Shown here one piece after another: positions 46,703 through 58,227 of a DNA stretch of 64,000 bases. The DNA lies in the NCBI GenBank assembly GCA_013372555.1, contig JAAPAX010000001.1:1488001-1552000 (forward strand). Reading direction: 5' to 3'. The stretch is from Elsinoe arachidis (taxonomy: Eukaryota > Ascomycota > Dothideomycetes > Myriangiales > Elsinoaceae). Under the pieces are notes generated by a model, which did not search any database, was not told the origin of the DNA, and was given only the letters and a program-made list of their open reading frames with translations. Every line of letters starts with the position of its first letter. Position 1 is the first letter of the stretch. Position numbers and translations under genes: made by a program.

Positions 46703-49700
46703 TCAACCCGTGTACCTCCCCGCCGTCGAGGCTGGCAGATTCCTACACTTGTCCGTCCTCTCCAATTTGATCTTCTGAATCTCACCCAAAGCCACGTTCA
46801 TGACCGCCAGCCACCGTGCCGCGTACGGAGCCCCCGCCGAGGTCCTCTGTTGATCCATCATCTTCAGATCATTCCTCGCAGTCTTGACCACCCGATCCAG
46901 TTCAGCCCGGATGAACTTGGGCCACTCATCGGCCAGGTGACTGCTGTCGCCAGGTACACTGTACCACTGATCGAATTTCTCAAACAGGCCGAGCATGCCG
47001 TTGTAAGTGTCGCAATACGACTCCCACACCGTGTCGAGATTCAAGTAGGTGAAGATCATACCGACTTGCCGCGCGGCGTAGAGCTGGTCGGGGCCGGCCT
47101 GGTAGGTCTTGAATTTCGCTGGGGTCATGGAGACGAGGCCGCCGAAAAGGTTGCCTTTCATCAGGTTGGGCTTGGACATGAATACAGTGAGGCGGTCCAG
47201 GTGATCTACGGAGCCTAGCTCGTCTGCTAGTGCGCTCGACAGTGGCAGATTACCCCAGGTGTTGATGGTTTGCGTGAATATGTTCTGTGCGATCCATGAT
47301 TCATCACGCCGCCGGGGGTCACCGACCGGCTTGCCAAGGAGCCAGGAGTTGAAGAACCTTGCGAGCGTCTGGCCTTCGAAGACGTGCTCCGTCTGATACA
47401 TCTGGTGGTAAGCGACTCCTCGAGCGTAGCTGAAACCTCTGTAACCAGTATGGGGGTAAGGGTACATGACGTCCGCAGTCGTGGCTTGAGAAACATCGAA
47501 CGAAGTGCATAGCGCAGTGGTGTTGTGAAAGTACTTCTTCACGGCGCCATAGCGAGATCCGTCCCAGTCTGCGTCATTTTGGGGGATCGTGTAGTAGTTT
47601 GGATATCTGTTGCAACGTCAGTATCATTCTCGGAGAGATAGCCCTTTGTCGATCTTACTGTGGGTACAGTTCGGTCGTAGTCTCCCAGTCGTTGAAGAAC
47701 CTGATCAGCTTACGCCCTGTCCCGATCGACCTCGCTCGCTCGAATAGCTCATGCAATTCTTCAGCCGCCGAGCGTTTTCTGAACGGACTCGAGCCGATAA
47801 AGCCGAAATTAATATCCTCGTCTGGGGGAAGCCAGGCGCACTCGCAACAATCCCTCACATCGATCGAAAGGCCACAAGAACCACAAGGTCCGCAACTGAT
47901 TCTTGGGGTCAGGCCATCCATACTGTCTCTATCGAGGAGATCGCGCAGGTTTGGCGTTCCTTCAAAATCACTGAAGTCTCCCGGTACCGAGTGGTTCTGG
48001 CGTTTCTTCTTGGTCCTGCCAGCTTTGGGTAGTTCGTCTACGGTTCGACCAGTGCCGTCTGCCGGCAAAACTTCTGCTTGTAGTTCTGCTCCTGGGTTGG
48101 CCTCGTCTGATGGTGCTCGTTCTGTCAGAGTCCTCTCTGGCAGTGTATCTTCTGAACGTCGAGTGTTGCCGTTCCAGCACTCATCATTTTGGAAGCCGAA
48201 AGACTGTTGCAAGTATTTTCTCTCGTAGTCGTCACCCCATCCAACGTAACCGGCATGGACCAAGGTAGCATCATTAGATTGGGAGACTTTTGTATCCAGA
48301 CAGATACTGTTCTCGTCGCCTTGGAAGTTGAAGCTCGCCGCCACGTTCTGTGTTACGGACATATCGGGGAGCTCGCCATCAATGGCGAATGAGTACGGCC
48401 GGCTGAAGAACATGCTCGTCTTGATACCGAGCTTGATTGAGCTGCCGATAGTGACCCGGCCGCTGACTTGGCCGCCAGAGGCGAAAGGAGTGAGCTTGCT
48501 GTTCCTCTGAAGAATGAGATCCTTGGCGCGGACTCCTGATGTAACACCGGGGAAGTGCACGTTGATATTGTCGCCCCAATCCCTGTCAAGAGATTAGTCA
48601 TTGATTCCAACTTGTGAGTACACTTACGCTTCAATTTTGGCTTCCATGTATCCGTTGAAAGCCACTGCGGGACCATTCTGACCCTCCGATTTTAGACTGA
48701 CGATCTCCTCCTTGTATGGTGTGACGCTGGCCCACCCGTGATACAGGCCGTGTCCACCAATGGCTTGTTGACCAGTGGACTTACGAAGAGATGCGCCACT
48801 TAACTTCTTGGATGTGTCCAATGTACCAATGCCGGAGACCGTGTAGGCGGCTGATGTGGTACCAACAGGGTGTAGAAAGCCTGCGGATTGATGTACCTTG
48901 ACCGTAGACGCTGGATCCCATGTGGCTATCATAGAGAAGCCGTAAAAGAAGCCCGCATTCAGCTCACCCTGGATGGCAGCAGCTATGCCTTGACCTCTCT
49001 GCTGATCATTCACAGTGCACATTTCTTGCTCGAAATAGACCAAGTGCTCCAGTTTCGATTTACCGATATCGCTCAAGGTCCCCGAATCGCCTATACGCAG
49101 GTCATTGAACTTGTTGACCCAGTCCACATTGTTGCCCGAGTAGAATCGTTTGACGAGGTCATCCAGGTCTCGCTTCTGAACGCCAGGAGAATCGACCACT
49201 GCATCCCAGTAACCTTTGACGTTTGAGTAGTCCATTCGTATAGAGAACCGTCCAGCATCTCGTCGGACTAATGGCATGTTGTAGTCGAAAGAGAAGTCGT
49301 AGACTGCAGACGTCGGATTGTTGCGAGCAAGCTCGACAGGAATCGATTGATTTTCGGAGGGTGTGAGGGAGACCGCTCTGGAGAAAGACCCGTTGCCGCA
49401 TTCATTGGGCATATGTACGACAGTGCCCTCGACTCCATTTTTCTGCACTTTGAAACAATCTTCGATGTCCGCGTTTAAGCAGATGACCCTGGCAGTATGG
49501 ACTCTGTCGAGAGGTGCATCCAATACATCTGTCGGGCAGTCTAAGAACATAACACCGCTATCGCCACGTTTTCTCATCGAAGAGACCGCGGTGTCCGAGC
49601 CGGCAATCAAAAAGAAGGCGACGCCAGTTTCCCCTGGGTTGGCATCGCCGATAGTTGCTCGTCCATTGAACCCGACCAATTCGAATTGAGGAAGTGCATC

Positions 49701-52593
49701 CGCAGGCGGCAGATACTCGGGAGGGAACAATTTGTCCAAATCAACCGGCAGGAAAGGCTGATCTTTTCTTCCGGGAGCGTCGCAGCAGAATACCTGCTCT
49801 CTTCCTATACACAGTGAGCATTCATTGTTGTTTCTGACTCGAGTTGGTGGGTTTACCATTATCGCAAGCTTTCTCTCCGGGACCTCGAGGATCAAGATCG
49901 AGAGTGATCTGTCCATTGTCGCATTGGTCGGAGCAGACCTTCGCCCCCTTCCATTTACCTGGTGGGACCTAGTCAGCTCTTTGTCCTACATCAGGGCGTG
50001 AATGCTAGTTGTGGCCCACAATTCTTGAAGCTGTCCGGTTTTGGACAGCAGAGTTTGCGAAAGCCAGGGGCCCCCTTGGTGGCGTCGTACATCTCGTTTC
50101 GCTTCGGACCGATGGAACCCTCTGCATCGCACCTGGGGTTAGATCTTGGCCCCCCTGTATCGAAGGTCAAGACGTTCTGTTTATCACTGGGACAAGCCTT
50201 GTCGCAGTCTGACCAAGTGCAAATGTCCAGGAAGTGTTGCTTGTTACCCGCGGCACAGCAAAAGGCCTTTCCACCTCTGCAAAACTCGTCAGCAACGAGC
50301 AACAGATTTCGGTCTCGATCTCATACCTGGCGCAGACGTAGTCATACTCGCCGGTGACAAGGTCGCCTTTCCAGCCCCAACTATCACCGAACAGCTTGAT
50401 GTCGCCTGCTTGACACTTGCCACTGCAGTCAGTCTGTACTGCTCCCCCACCGGCGTCCCAGTAGCAGTCATCGGCGTCAAGGCTCGTCCAAGCAGGACAG
50501 CACACGTACCGAGCATCTCGAGATTCCTTACACCTGTCCGGGTCTGGTCAGATGTCTGCCTAAATGAAATTCAACACTCTCTACTCACGCTTTCTTATGG
50601 TCACCAAAGAGTGACTTGACTCTGCCAACGGGTGTTTCGCCTTGGTTGCAGAAACCTCCGCAATCCGTCACACGGCATTGCGAAGCATCATCAGTTGAAT
50701 GCCCCACCGTCGGCAGTGATGAAACAGGAAGCGCTAAAGGGTCCTCAACTTCCTGGCCTGTCAATGCTGACAGAGCACTGTGCTTGTCGTCGTCCAGATC
50801 AATGGCCCAAATCATCAGGCCACTCAAGCCCCGGTCATTGGCAAAATCTATCTTCTTTTGAAATGTCTCTGCGTCGTCGTAAGAGATCCAGCTGTTCTGT
50901 CCGTATGTCAGATATTTGACTTGGGCTTCCTTGTCGTAGGTCGATTTAGCATTGCGGGAGCCGAGGATATTCATCACTTCTGTAATGATTCGTCAGTCAG
51001 CGTCAAAAGATGAATCAGTGGTGGAGGGCAAAATACCAGAATATGACAGGAATCCGGATGTGCCAGTACATTCTCCGGGTTCACCGCCACCGTCGGAAGA
51101 TTCGAATTTGCATCCTGGCTTCCAGCAATTCTTGTCTGCGAGTTTGAAAGATCGTCCATAGAATCCTATGCCTAGGACAATGTCTTCGGGAGGAATGTTG
51201 TTACGCCAAAACTGGGGCAATCAGTGCGGGTCGAGGAGAGCAGGGTTTAATACTTACGAGATCCAGAGCTAGATCGATTTCTGTAAGATTTGTGTGGGCA
51301 AGGATCTGGTTGCCAATAGGATTGTCTGCGTCCCAGATGCCGTGAAGGTCGTAGGACATCAAATTGATCCAATCCACGTACTGGTTCATACCGGACACAT
51401 CAAAGTGGCGCAAGTACCAATAGGATGTTGGAGCCGTGTACGTCACGATGTAGTCCCTGCCGCTTGATCGTATGGCAGCTCGAAGCTCTTTCAGGAGTTG
51501 TGTATAGTTGATTCCATCCTCTGGTGTGCCGCCTCGATCCGGCGCACCCGGGTACTCCCAGTCGAAATCGACACCGTCGAATCCGTACTGAGCCAAGAAA
51601 CCAAGCAGATTTGTGATGAATTTGGATCTGTTGGCTTGAGAAGACACCATGTCACTGAACACCTTCTGCCATTTTCCAGGGTCGTTATGTGTCCAGCCTC
51701 CGAGAGCAACCTGAATCCGAAGATCTGGGTTCTTGTTTTTCAGGAAGGAAACCTCGCGGAAGGTCTCTGGCCGGACATCTGGCATGTTGACGATGCCAAA
51801 GTCCCCTGGGTTGACGAACCCGAAGGCATAGATAAGGTGGCTGATGTCGTTTACAGGAATCTCGTCGGCTGACATGTGCTCACAAGGCTTGTTCTCATTC
51901 CAAGACTCCCAATAAGCAATGATCTTCTGCTGTACGTTGCCTTTTGGACCAGAAGGTTTAGGCTGCTCGCAGTTCGACTGGCAGCCCGCTGCACAGAATC
52001 TAAAAGATGATGGTAAGGAAGGCATGTCCGAAGACGGTCGACGAGGAGAAGGCTTACTCGGTTGTGGTTCCGCAAAATCCAAACTCACTGCAACAAACGT
52101 TCAAGGGGCAAGTCTTCCCTGGTGAGCTAGCGTACTGCCCGCATTCAGATTTGGCATCGCAGTTTGACTGGCAGCCTGTTCCGCAGTAGGTGGGTGAGTA
52201 TCTGGAGCGCGTTAGTGTCCTTCATATTGGACGTCATGGTAGAGATTAATGAGGCCGAAACACTCACCCGCACCATCCGCTCTCACCGCAGCAAGCGCCA
52301 TTGCCGCAAGGCTTGTTAGGTCCACACGTAAAGTCCCCTGAGCTTGCAGCTGAAGTCGACTGTCCAGATCCGTCCGCACGAATTACTAGGTCTCGCGCTG
52401 TCAACAGATCACCCAGAGGGGCGACTCCTATGGAAGTGTTGGCCTGTGGGATAGCTTCATCCACCACCAGAAGCGCCGATGGGGCGACCGGGGGTATCTC
52501 AGCGGTCAAAGGGCCGTCAAAATGTAACGCAAGTATGGGTGTTGAACAGAGATACAAGAGAAGGAGCTTGAGGCAAGCCGACTGCCAAAACAT
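46703..52593 (-). CDS. Secreted subgroup-C GH18 chitinase with chitin-binding domains, 11 exons
   Basis: Endochitinase of the large fungal subgroup C (related to the alpha/beta subunit of yeast killer toxins), expected in cell-wall remodelling or attack on other fungi. Exons: 52593-52268, 52201-52058, 51999-51258, 51211-51037, 50979-50589, 50533-50327, 50276-50020, 49958-49857, 49804-48628, 48582-47659, 47606-46703; every join keeps frame, giving 1782 residues. A signal peptide (about 1-22) precedes two hevein-type chitin-binding domains (90-123 and 129-167) and the GH18 barrel (about 178-540), whose motif DGVDFDWE spans 298-305 with Glu305 as catalytic acid. Cys-rich modules follow to about residue 780. 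The remaining 1000 residues form the long C-terminal region of the subgroup, containing a dibasic TKKKRQ stretch and a CGPCGSCGLSIDVRDCCEC cluster. Intron 7 (49959-50019) was placed to restore the Cys-rich frame. It is divergent from a LysM gene. Confidence 0.9.
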
Positions 52594-53628
52594 GGCGAAC
52601 GGAGAGACAAAGGGTGAAGGCTTGGTAGTTGACAATGGGGAGGTAAGTTGGAGAATTTGGAAGGCATGAGAATGCGTAGAATGTGTAGCCCAGCGAAAGG
52701 GTGGGAGCTGAGTCCCATTATCACTGGCAGCCAACATGGCCACTTACCGGTCGCATGAATGTGCTTGCTGACTGCTATCCATACTTGTCGAGCAGGTCCC
52801 TTGACCGGAGCTCTTCATCTCGCGAACGGGCGATGAGTTGTCTCCGGGAGTGATCTGGATCCACCAGGGCTGGCTGGCATAGTGGTGGAGGGCCTTAGCT
52901 GTACCAGGATCCCCCTGAATGTCGCGCCGTGGTACGCCAGCAGATCCCACGGTGACTCTCGAATTGCTGGACAAGGACATGGAATGTATCGACCGAGTCT
53001 TCGTCCAGAGGGAAGCTCCACCAGGGCCAGCATGGTCACAGCTAGACCGGAGCTTGAGCAAAGCCGCAATCTTAATTGACCGGAGCAGTGTTGTCAGGTA
53101 GACGCATGCGGTTCGCACTTGTCGATTGTGGTGTCTGGTACTACAGAGCTGGATGTTGGAGGGTCTGCAAGGTACAAGGGGAAAACGGGGAACGGACGAA
53201 GATCCAGACGAGCCGCAGCTGAGACCCTGAGTGCATGTGATTGGTCGCAGGACCGGTCTACGTTCCGGTGAAAGCTTATGAGGATCTACCTCTGGCTTTC
53301 TCAGCTGAACATTTTTATTTTCATACATCCAGACACCAGCACTGCCATCAATACGTTCCGCTCGCATGTTGGATTCATCTTTCCCCATCGGGTGCGTGCT
53401 CGCTCACATGCCCATTGCGCTATTGTTTCGACCAAATGAGCACCCACATTTGACTGTTCTGACCGGCGCACAACTTGCACCGGTCAAAGATTGGTTTCTG
53501 GGTATCCGCATGGGCGCTGAGCCAGCGAGATATCCATGGGCTGTGGTGCCTTAACAGTGAGCTTTCTTCTCTTGATGCATGTCTGCTATTCCACACCTGT
53601 CCACCCCTCGTTTCCTGTCCTTTCTACC
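52594..53628. promoter_or_regulatory. Divergent intergenic region between chitinase and LysM genes
   Basis: The 1,035 bp between the two start codons. Such paired chitinase and LysM genes often sit head to head and are co-regulated in fungi (family knowledge). A 214-codon ORF on the minus strand (53388-52744) has no recognisable domain and is treated as chance. No clear regulator sites were seen. Confidence 0.5.
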
Positions 53629-56153
53629 ATGTACGCTGTACTCAAGATTTACACCTGTCTTGCCCTTGTGGTCCACAATGTGTTTGCGCAGGAGCAATAC
53701 CCCTTGGCATACGGAGATGCCTCTATATTGAGAGGCGCGAGCCAGGAATGCATCACTACATTCAATGCCAATGTGAGCTGCGCTAACGCAGTCGGCTTAC
53801 TATTTGGCGACATGACTCCGAACTTGAGTCAAAGTACGCTCGACTATCTTTGCGACGGCCAGTGTCTCAATGCTCTAAAGAGCTACCGGGAGAAGGTCGG
53901 AGCCAGCTGCGCATCCGATGTGACTTGGGAGGATGTCGCCGACTCGTCTACCTGGCCGACCACATACTTGGCCGATAAAGCCATGTATGCTCTTGATCTG
54001 AATTGTCTTCGCAGAAGGTACGATGTCTATCAGCTTTCCAGATCTTCTCTAACAAGGTCAGTGACGGCGACCAGTTTTGTAATCGGTGGTTTCAATCTGG
54101 TGCTGCCCAGAGTCCACGACCGGAATGCGACGCATGCTATCTCGAAACCGTCCGAAAACAGGCAATATCCCCTTTCGAGAACGATCCGACAGATCTGCAG
54201 ACCTTGTATTCGTCTTTGAGCGCCAGCTGTTCCTATACGGGCGGTCCAGCAACCCCCACCTCTCCCGAAATCATCTACACCTCGTGAGTATCGCCGGTGC
54301 TGGATTGAGATCTCTGCTGAAAGTGATACTCTAGGCCGACTGCTACCCCCCGATGCGATTCACGCTATACCATCAAAGCAGGCGACACACCCCTGAGCGT
54401 CTCACAGTCTCAAAGCGTCGGCACGCACGATCTGCTCACTGCCAACGGGCTATCGACAAATTCGACCTTTCCTACTAGTGGTACCCTTTGCATCAGGAAT
54501 CGGTGCCAAACATACGTTGTCTCATCAGCAGATACTTGTAGAAGCATCGCCACAAGTCAGAGCTTAGCTCTTGCAGAGCTATATGCCTGGAATCCGTCCA
54601 TCAACGGCATCTGCAGCAATCTTGGCGGCATGCTGGGGAAGACTTTGTGCATCACAAACCCCCTAGGAGACTTTGTGGTCGGTAACAATACCGGTGGTGC
54701 AATCACAAGTCCCGCTCCGGTCCCCTCGAACATTGCCCCACAAACAAATACCAACTGTGGTCGCTATCACATCGTTTTGGGAGGCGACGATTGTGGCACT
54801 GTAGGACTGAAGTATGACATTTCATTGAAGGATTTCCGCTTCCTCAACCCTATGGTCTGGGAGAATTGCACCAACCTGTGGATCGACACTTCCTACTGTG
54901 TCACTCCGGTCGGCCCCATCGAGGCCTATCCCGGGTACTCTCAGCCTACAGCAACCTTCTCCATGACGCCAGAGAGCAGCACGCCCGTTCCGTGGACTGA
55001 TCCCTTCAGCGAGCCAAGTGGGGTCGTCAACATTCCTCTTGCTGACGGGACACGTAACGACTGCTGGGATTACCTATGGTGGAACACATCTCTCAGCAAC
55101 CCACCAAGCTGCGAGGAGGCTACAGGATCTTTCGACATCAGCATGGAGCAATTCTTGACCTGGAATCCAAGCATGGCCATAGCAGACGACAACAGCACGA
55201 CTCCGACGGCCAAGGACGGCTGCTCCATCGCCCCGAGCTCTTCTTACTGTATGGGAATCGCCAGTCCGACACCGCAAGCCACCACGACCGCCGCACCACC
55301 CTCCCCTCGTGCTGCGGGCGAGATTGACGGTTGCCAGGCTTGGTTCCAAGCCAGACTGGATTGCGCGTCCCACTTGGCTCTGGCACGCCTGACGATCGAT
55401 ACTTTGTACAAATACAACCCTTCCGTGGGTCCGGACTGCAGAGGCTTCGTGCTGGGCACATACTACTGCTGGTCCACCGGCAACGAGCCAGACTCGGACC
55501 TCCCACCGAGCACAACGGACGTCACTCCCACCACAACGGGACGCAGCCCGACCACGACAGCCCCGACCGGCGGAGTTGTCACGCCGACACCAACACAAAG
55601 CGGCATGGTGACTGGATGCAACAAGTTCCACAAAGTCGTATCCGGCGATGGGTGTTGGGCAATCGCCAACGATAACCAAATCTCGCTCGACGACTTCTAT
55701 GCCTGGAACCCCGCCGTCGGGACCGATTGTGCGGCGCTGCTGTTGGACTTCAATGTCTGTGTCGGACGGTCCGCCGCTTCGACAATCAGCCCTCCCTCCT
55801 CGACCCGGGGCACCACTGCGGCACCGAGTCCCACCAGCAATGTAAGCCCGAATGGTCTCTGTGGAGGTAGCGGGGGTAAGACGTGCAAGGGTTCAGGATT
55901 TGGGGATTGTTGCTCTGCCAGCGGATTCTGTGGTAGTTCGAGCGATTACTGTGGGAGTGGATGTCAGCGGTCGTTTGGTACTTGCGATGAGAGTGCCAAA
56001 ACCATCAGTCCGAATGGGCTTTGTGGTGGGAGTAATGGGTATACGTGTGCTGGGTCTGCTTTTGGTGGTTGCTGCTCGGCGAGCGGGTTTTGTGGGTCGA
56101 CTGGCGATTATTGTGGTAATGGATGCCAGTCGACGTTTGGGACTTGTGGTTAG
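53629..56153 (+). CDS. Secreted LysM and hevein-type chitin-binding protein, 3 exons
   Basis: Extracellular chitin-binding protein of the LysM type often partnered with subgroup-C chitinases; it may protect hyphal chitin or modulate recognition by plants or other fungi (inference). Exons: 53629-54017, 54062-54283, 54335-56153, with introns of 44 and 51 bp, giving 809 residues. The ATG at 53629 begins a good signal peptide (MYAVLKIYTCLALVVHNVFAQ); an in-frame ATG at 53536 is the alternative. After a Cys-containing N-terminal domain (to about 205) come about six LysM modules, some degenerate, recognisable by YTIKAGDT, YVVSSADTC, YHIVLGGDDC, CQAWFQARLDC and FHKVVSGDGC, each ending in a WNP/YNP-type segment. 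Thr/Pro-rich linkers separate the later ones. Two hevein-type domains (NGLCGG...CCSASGFCG) close the protein. Confidence 0.88.
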
Positions 56154-56739
56154 ACTGCAGTCGGTACGGGGTCAGGTATGGTGTGCGCCCCTAGGCTTAG
56201 CAGCTGGAATTTCGATCTTGTAGATTGCAGTTCGATGAAAGCCTGTGCTGTGTGCCGCCGATTGCAGTGTCAAGTTGCCATATTGCTAGAGTGGCCAGCG
56301 TGCAGATCTCTTCGATTGGCTCCTTGAAAAGTAGTGATCTGGTTCTGTTGACCACAGCGGGTTGTTTTGTGGTTTTCATATGAAGGAGGATAGGTCTGCG
56401 GGCGAAATGTGATGAACGTTGACGATGGCGACTGCCGAGGCCCCTGTTTGCCGCAAAATCTGGACACCTGGTCGACATGACCTTCACAACCCATCAATAT
56501 TTCCAGGTATCCATGCCGGGTTTTCCAGACGCAGAAGCGCTCAGCTAGGTTCCCAATCTGCATCTGACGACTGGACATGCAATTTTACTGGTCAATCGTG
56601 TGAGGTGGGCTGCTCAGCCCCATCAACCGGTCAGTGATGACACAAGTCCTGATTCCTGGTTTCGCACGACTACTCTCGAGGTAACCTTGAAAACGCTCAA
56701 AAGTCACATAAATTCGTGACCTCCTTGATTATTCACGGC
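56154..56739. other. Intergenic region, nothing recognised
   Basis: 586 bp between the LysM gene and the kinase-like gene on the same strand. Short open frames on both strands overlap each other and show no domain. It presumably holds the LysM 3' end and the next promoter. Confidence 0.5.
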
Positions 56740-57787
56740 ATGGCTCGTACGCAACGTGCAATACCACCGCCGCCTCCATCGAGAGCTCTAGCAGGATCGC
56801 CACCCACCCCGATAAAGCTGCCGGGTTGGGGCGCAATCTTAGACACCATCACCGCTGAAGAGCTTGACACTGACGCCGGCGAAGTCATCCTGCTTCCTCG
56901 AGAGTACGAGGGAAGATGGGAAGTGGAGCCTGAGGCGTACTGGCGGAATCAACACGACGCCAGCAGATGTTGGACGACCACATTCATTTACCAGCACATT
57001 CAACCGCACCCGAGATTGGCAAGGTAAGCTCAATGACTGCCTGACATTTCTTAAATGCTGAGATTAGCGCAGATTTATTCGCCCTGATGAGTGGACCGGA
57101 CTACCAGTCCTCGCAAAGCCAGATGGGCCACCACTCGAGACTTTTATCAAGTCGAATAAGGCACTGATGTACGACACGAACTCGGACGTAACCCCTGCAA
57201 CAGCCACAGTACGCATACAAGATACGTACAGACCACTCATCTATCAATGGGCATTGCAACTCGCAAAGGCCCTCGCCCATGTCCACAGCTACGGAAGAGC
57301 CGAGACTCCAAGCATCTGGATCGCCTTTGGAGATGTAGACATCTCGAAATGCTGGCTCACCGCCGGGCTGAACATCCAGCTCGTCGGGTTCCTCACCGCC
57401 GCATGTCGTCTTCCCGGCGAACCGATGCATTTTGGCTCACGTACGAACGGGTCCGCATTCCATCCCCTGGAGGGCAAGCGAGGAGAGCACGACTCACCTA
57501 CTGAACAGACAGATGTGTTCATGTGGGGTGGCTTGGTGTATGAGCTGATGACAGGAGCCTGGCCTGACGGCAGCGTCCCGTATTCGCAGGTCATCACCAG
57601 TGGGCAATGGCCACGGCTCGAAAATGAGTATCTTGGGGAGGTCATAGGCGATTGTTGGACTGGTGAGGTTACGGATGCTGCGAGCCTGGTGGATAAGCTC
57701 CGCAGCACGATCGCAGGGCTGGGATGGCAGGTGAACGACGACATGCTGGAAGGATTCGACGCAGAAGCATTGTTTGCTACGCCGTGA
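56740..57787 (+). CDS. Kinase-like protein, probably a degenerate pseudokinase, 2 exons
   Basis: Exons 56740-57023 and 57073-57787 with one 49-bp intron give 332 residues. The N-terminus is Pro-rich (IPPPPPSRALAGSPPTP). From about residue 95 a C-lobe-like pattern of a eukaryotic protein kinase can be traced: VLAKPDGPPLETFI (hinge), YQWALQLAKALAHVHSYG (helix before the catalytic loop), FGDVDISKCWL in place of HRDxxxxN, LNIQLVGF in place of DFG, and TDVFMWGGLVYELMTGAWP (helix F). The catalytic Asn and DFG are not evident and no glycine loop or VAIK lysine is seen, so activity is doubtful. No signal peptide. Small kinase-like genes of this kind are common and fast-evolving in filamentous fungi. 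The specific role is unknown. Confidence 0.72.
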
Positions 57788-58227
57788 GCACAGTATGAAG
57801 CCAGTCGCCGTTACCAATGATGTTGTTGGGCTGTAGGCAACGAAGAAATATCCTCTAATGTTGGCCGAAGCTGCGTCTATATCGAGGCTAGCGCTGCTTT
57901 GGAGCGGTGTCAGCATGGCAAGTTTTGGCGAACGTCTGTCGGCAGCACATGGCCCGTTCTGTTGTACTTGGCAAATCGGATCGATTATCTACTGTGCGTG
58001 TGCTGACTCATCAGTACCAGTCCTTCAGTACCAGAGAAGCTGTACCAGCCTTTGAGTTACAACACGTTCATCATCATCACCACCTCAGCTCCCCTTCTAC
58101 GCGTAATTCTAAACTTCGTCCTCGATTCACACCCGTGCTATGAGCGCAATCCGTCTAGACTGATATGGTATAAATATTCGTATCGCCCAAGGTACGTTCA
58201 ATATGGTAAGCTACAATCTCCATCACA
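57788..58227. other. Intergenic region, nothing recognised
   Basis: 440 bp between the kinase-like gene and the hydrolase. A TATAAATA-like stretch (58171-58177) lies about 55 bp before the hydrolase start codon and could be its TATA box. Confidence 0.45.

Noticed and set aside
52744..53388. 214-codon minus-strand ORF in the chitinase-LysM intergenic region
   Set aside because: No domain, no signal peptide, and located in a likely shared promoter; best explained by chance in GC-balanced DNA.
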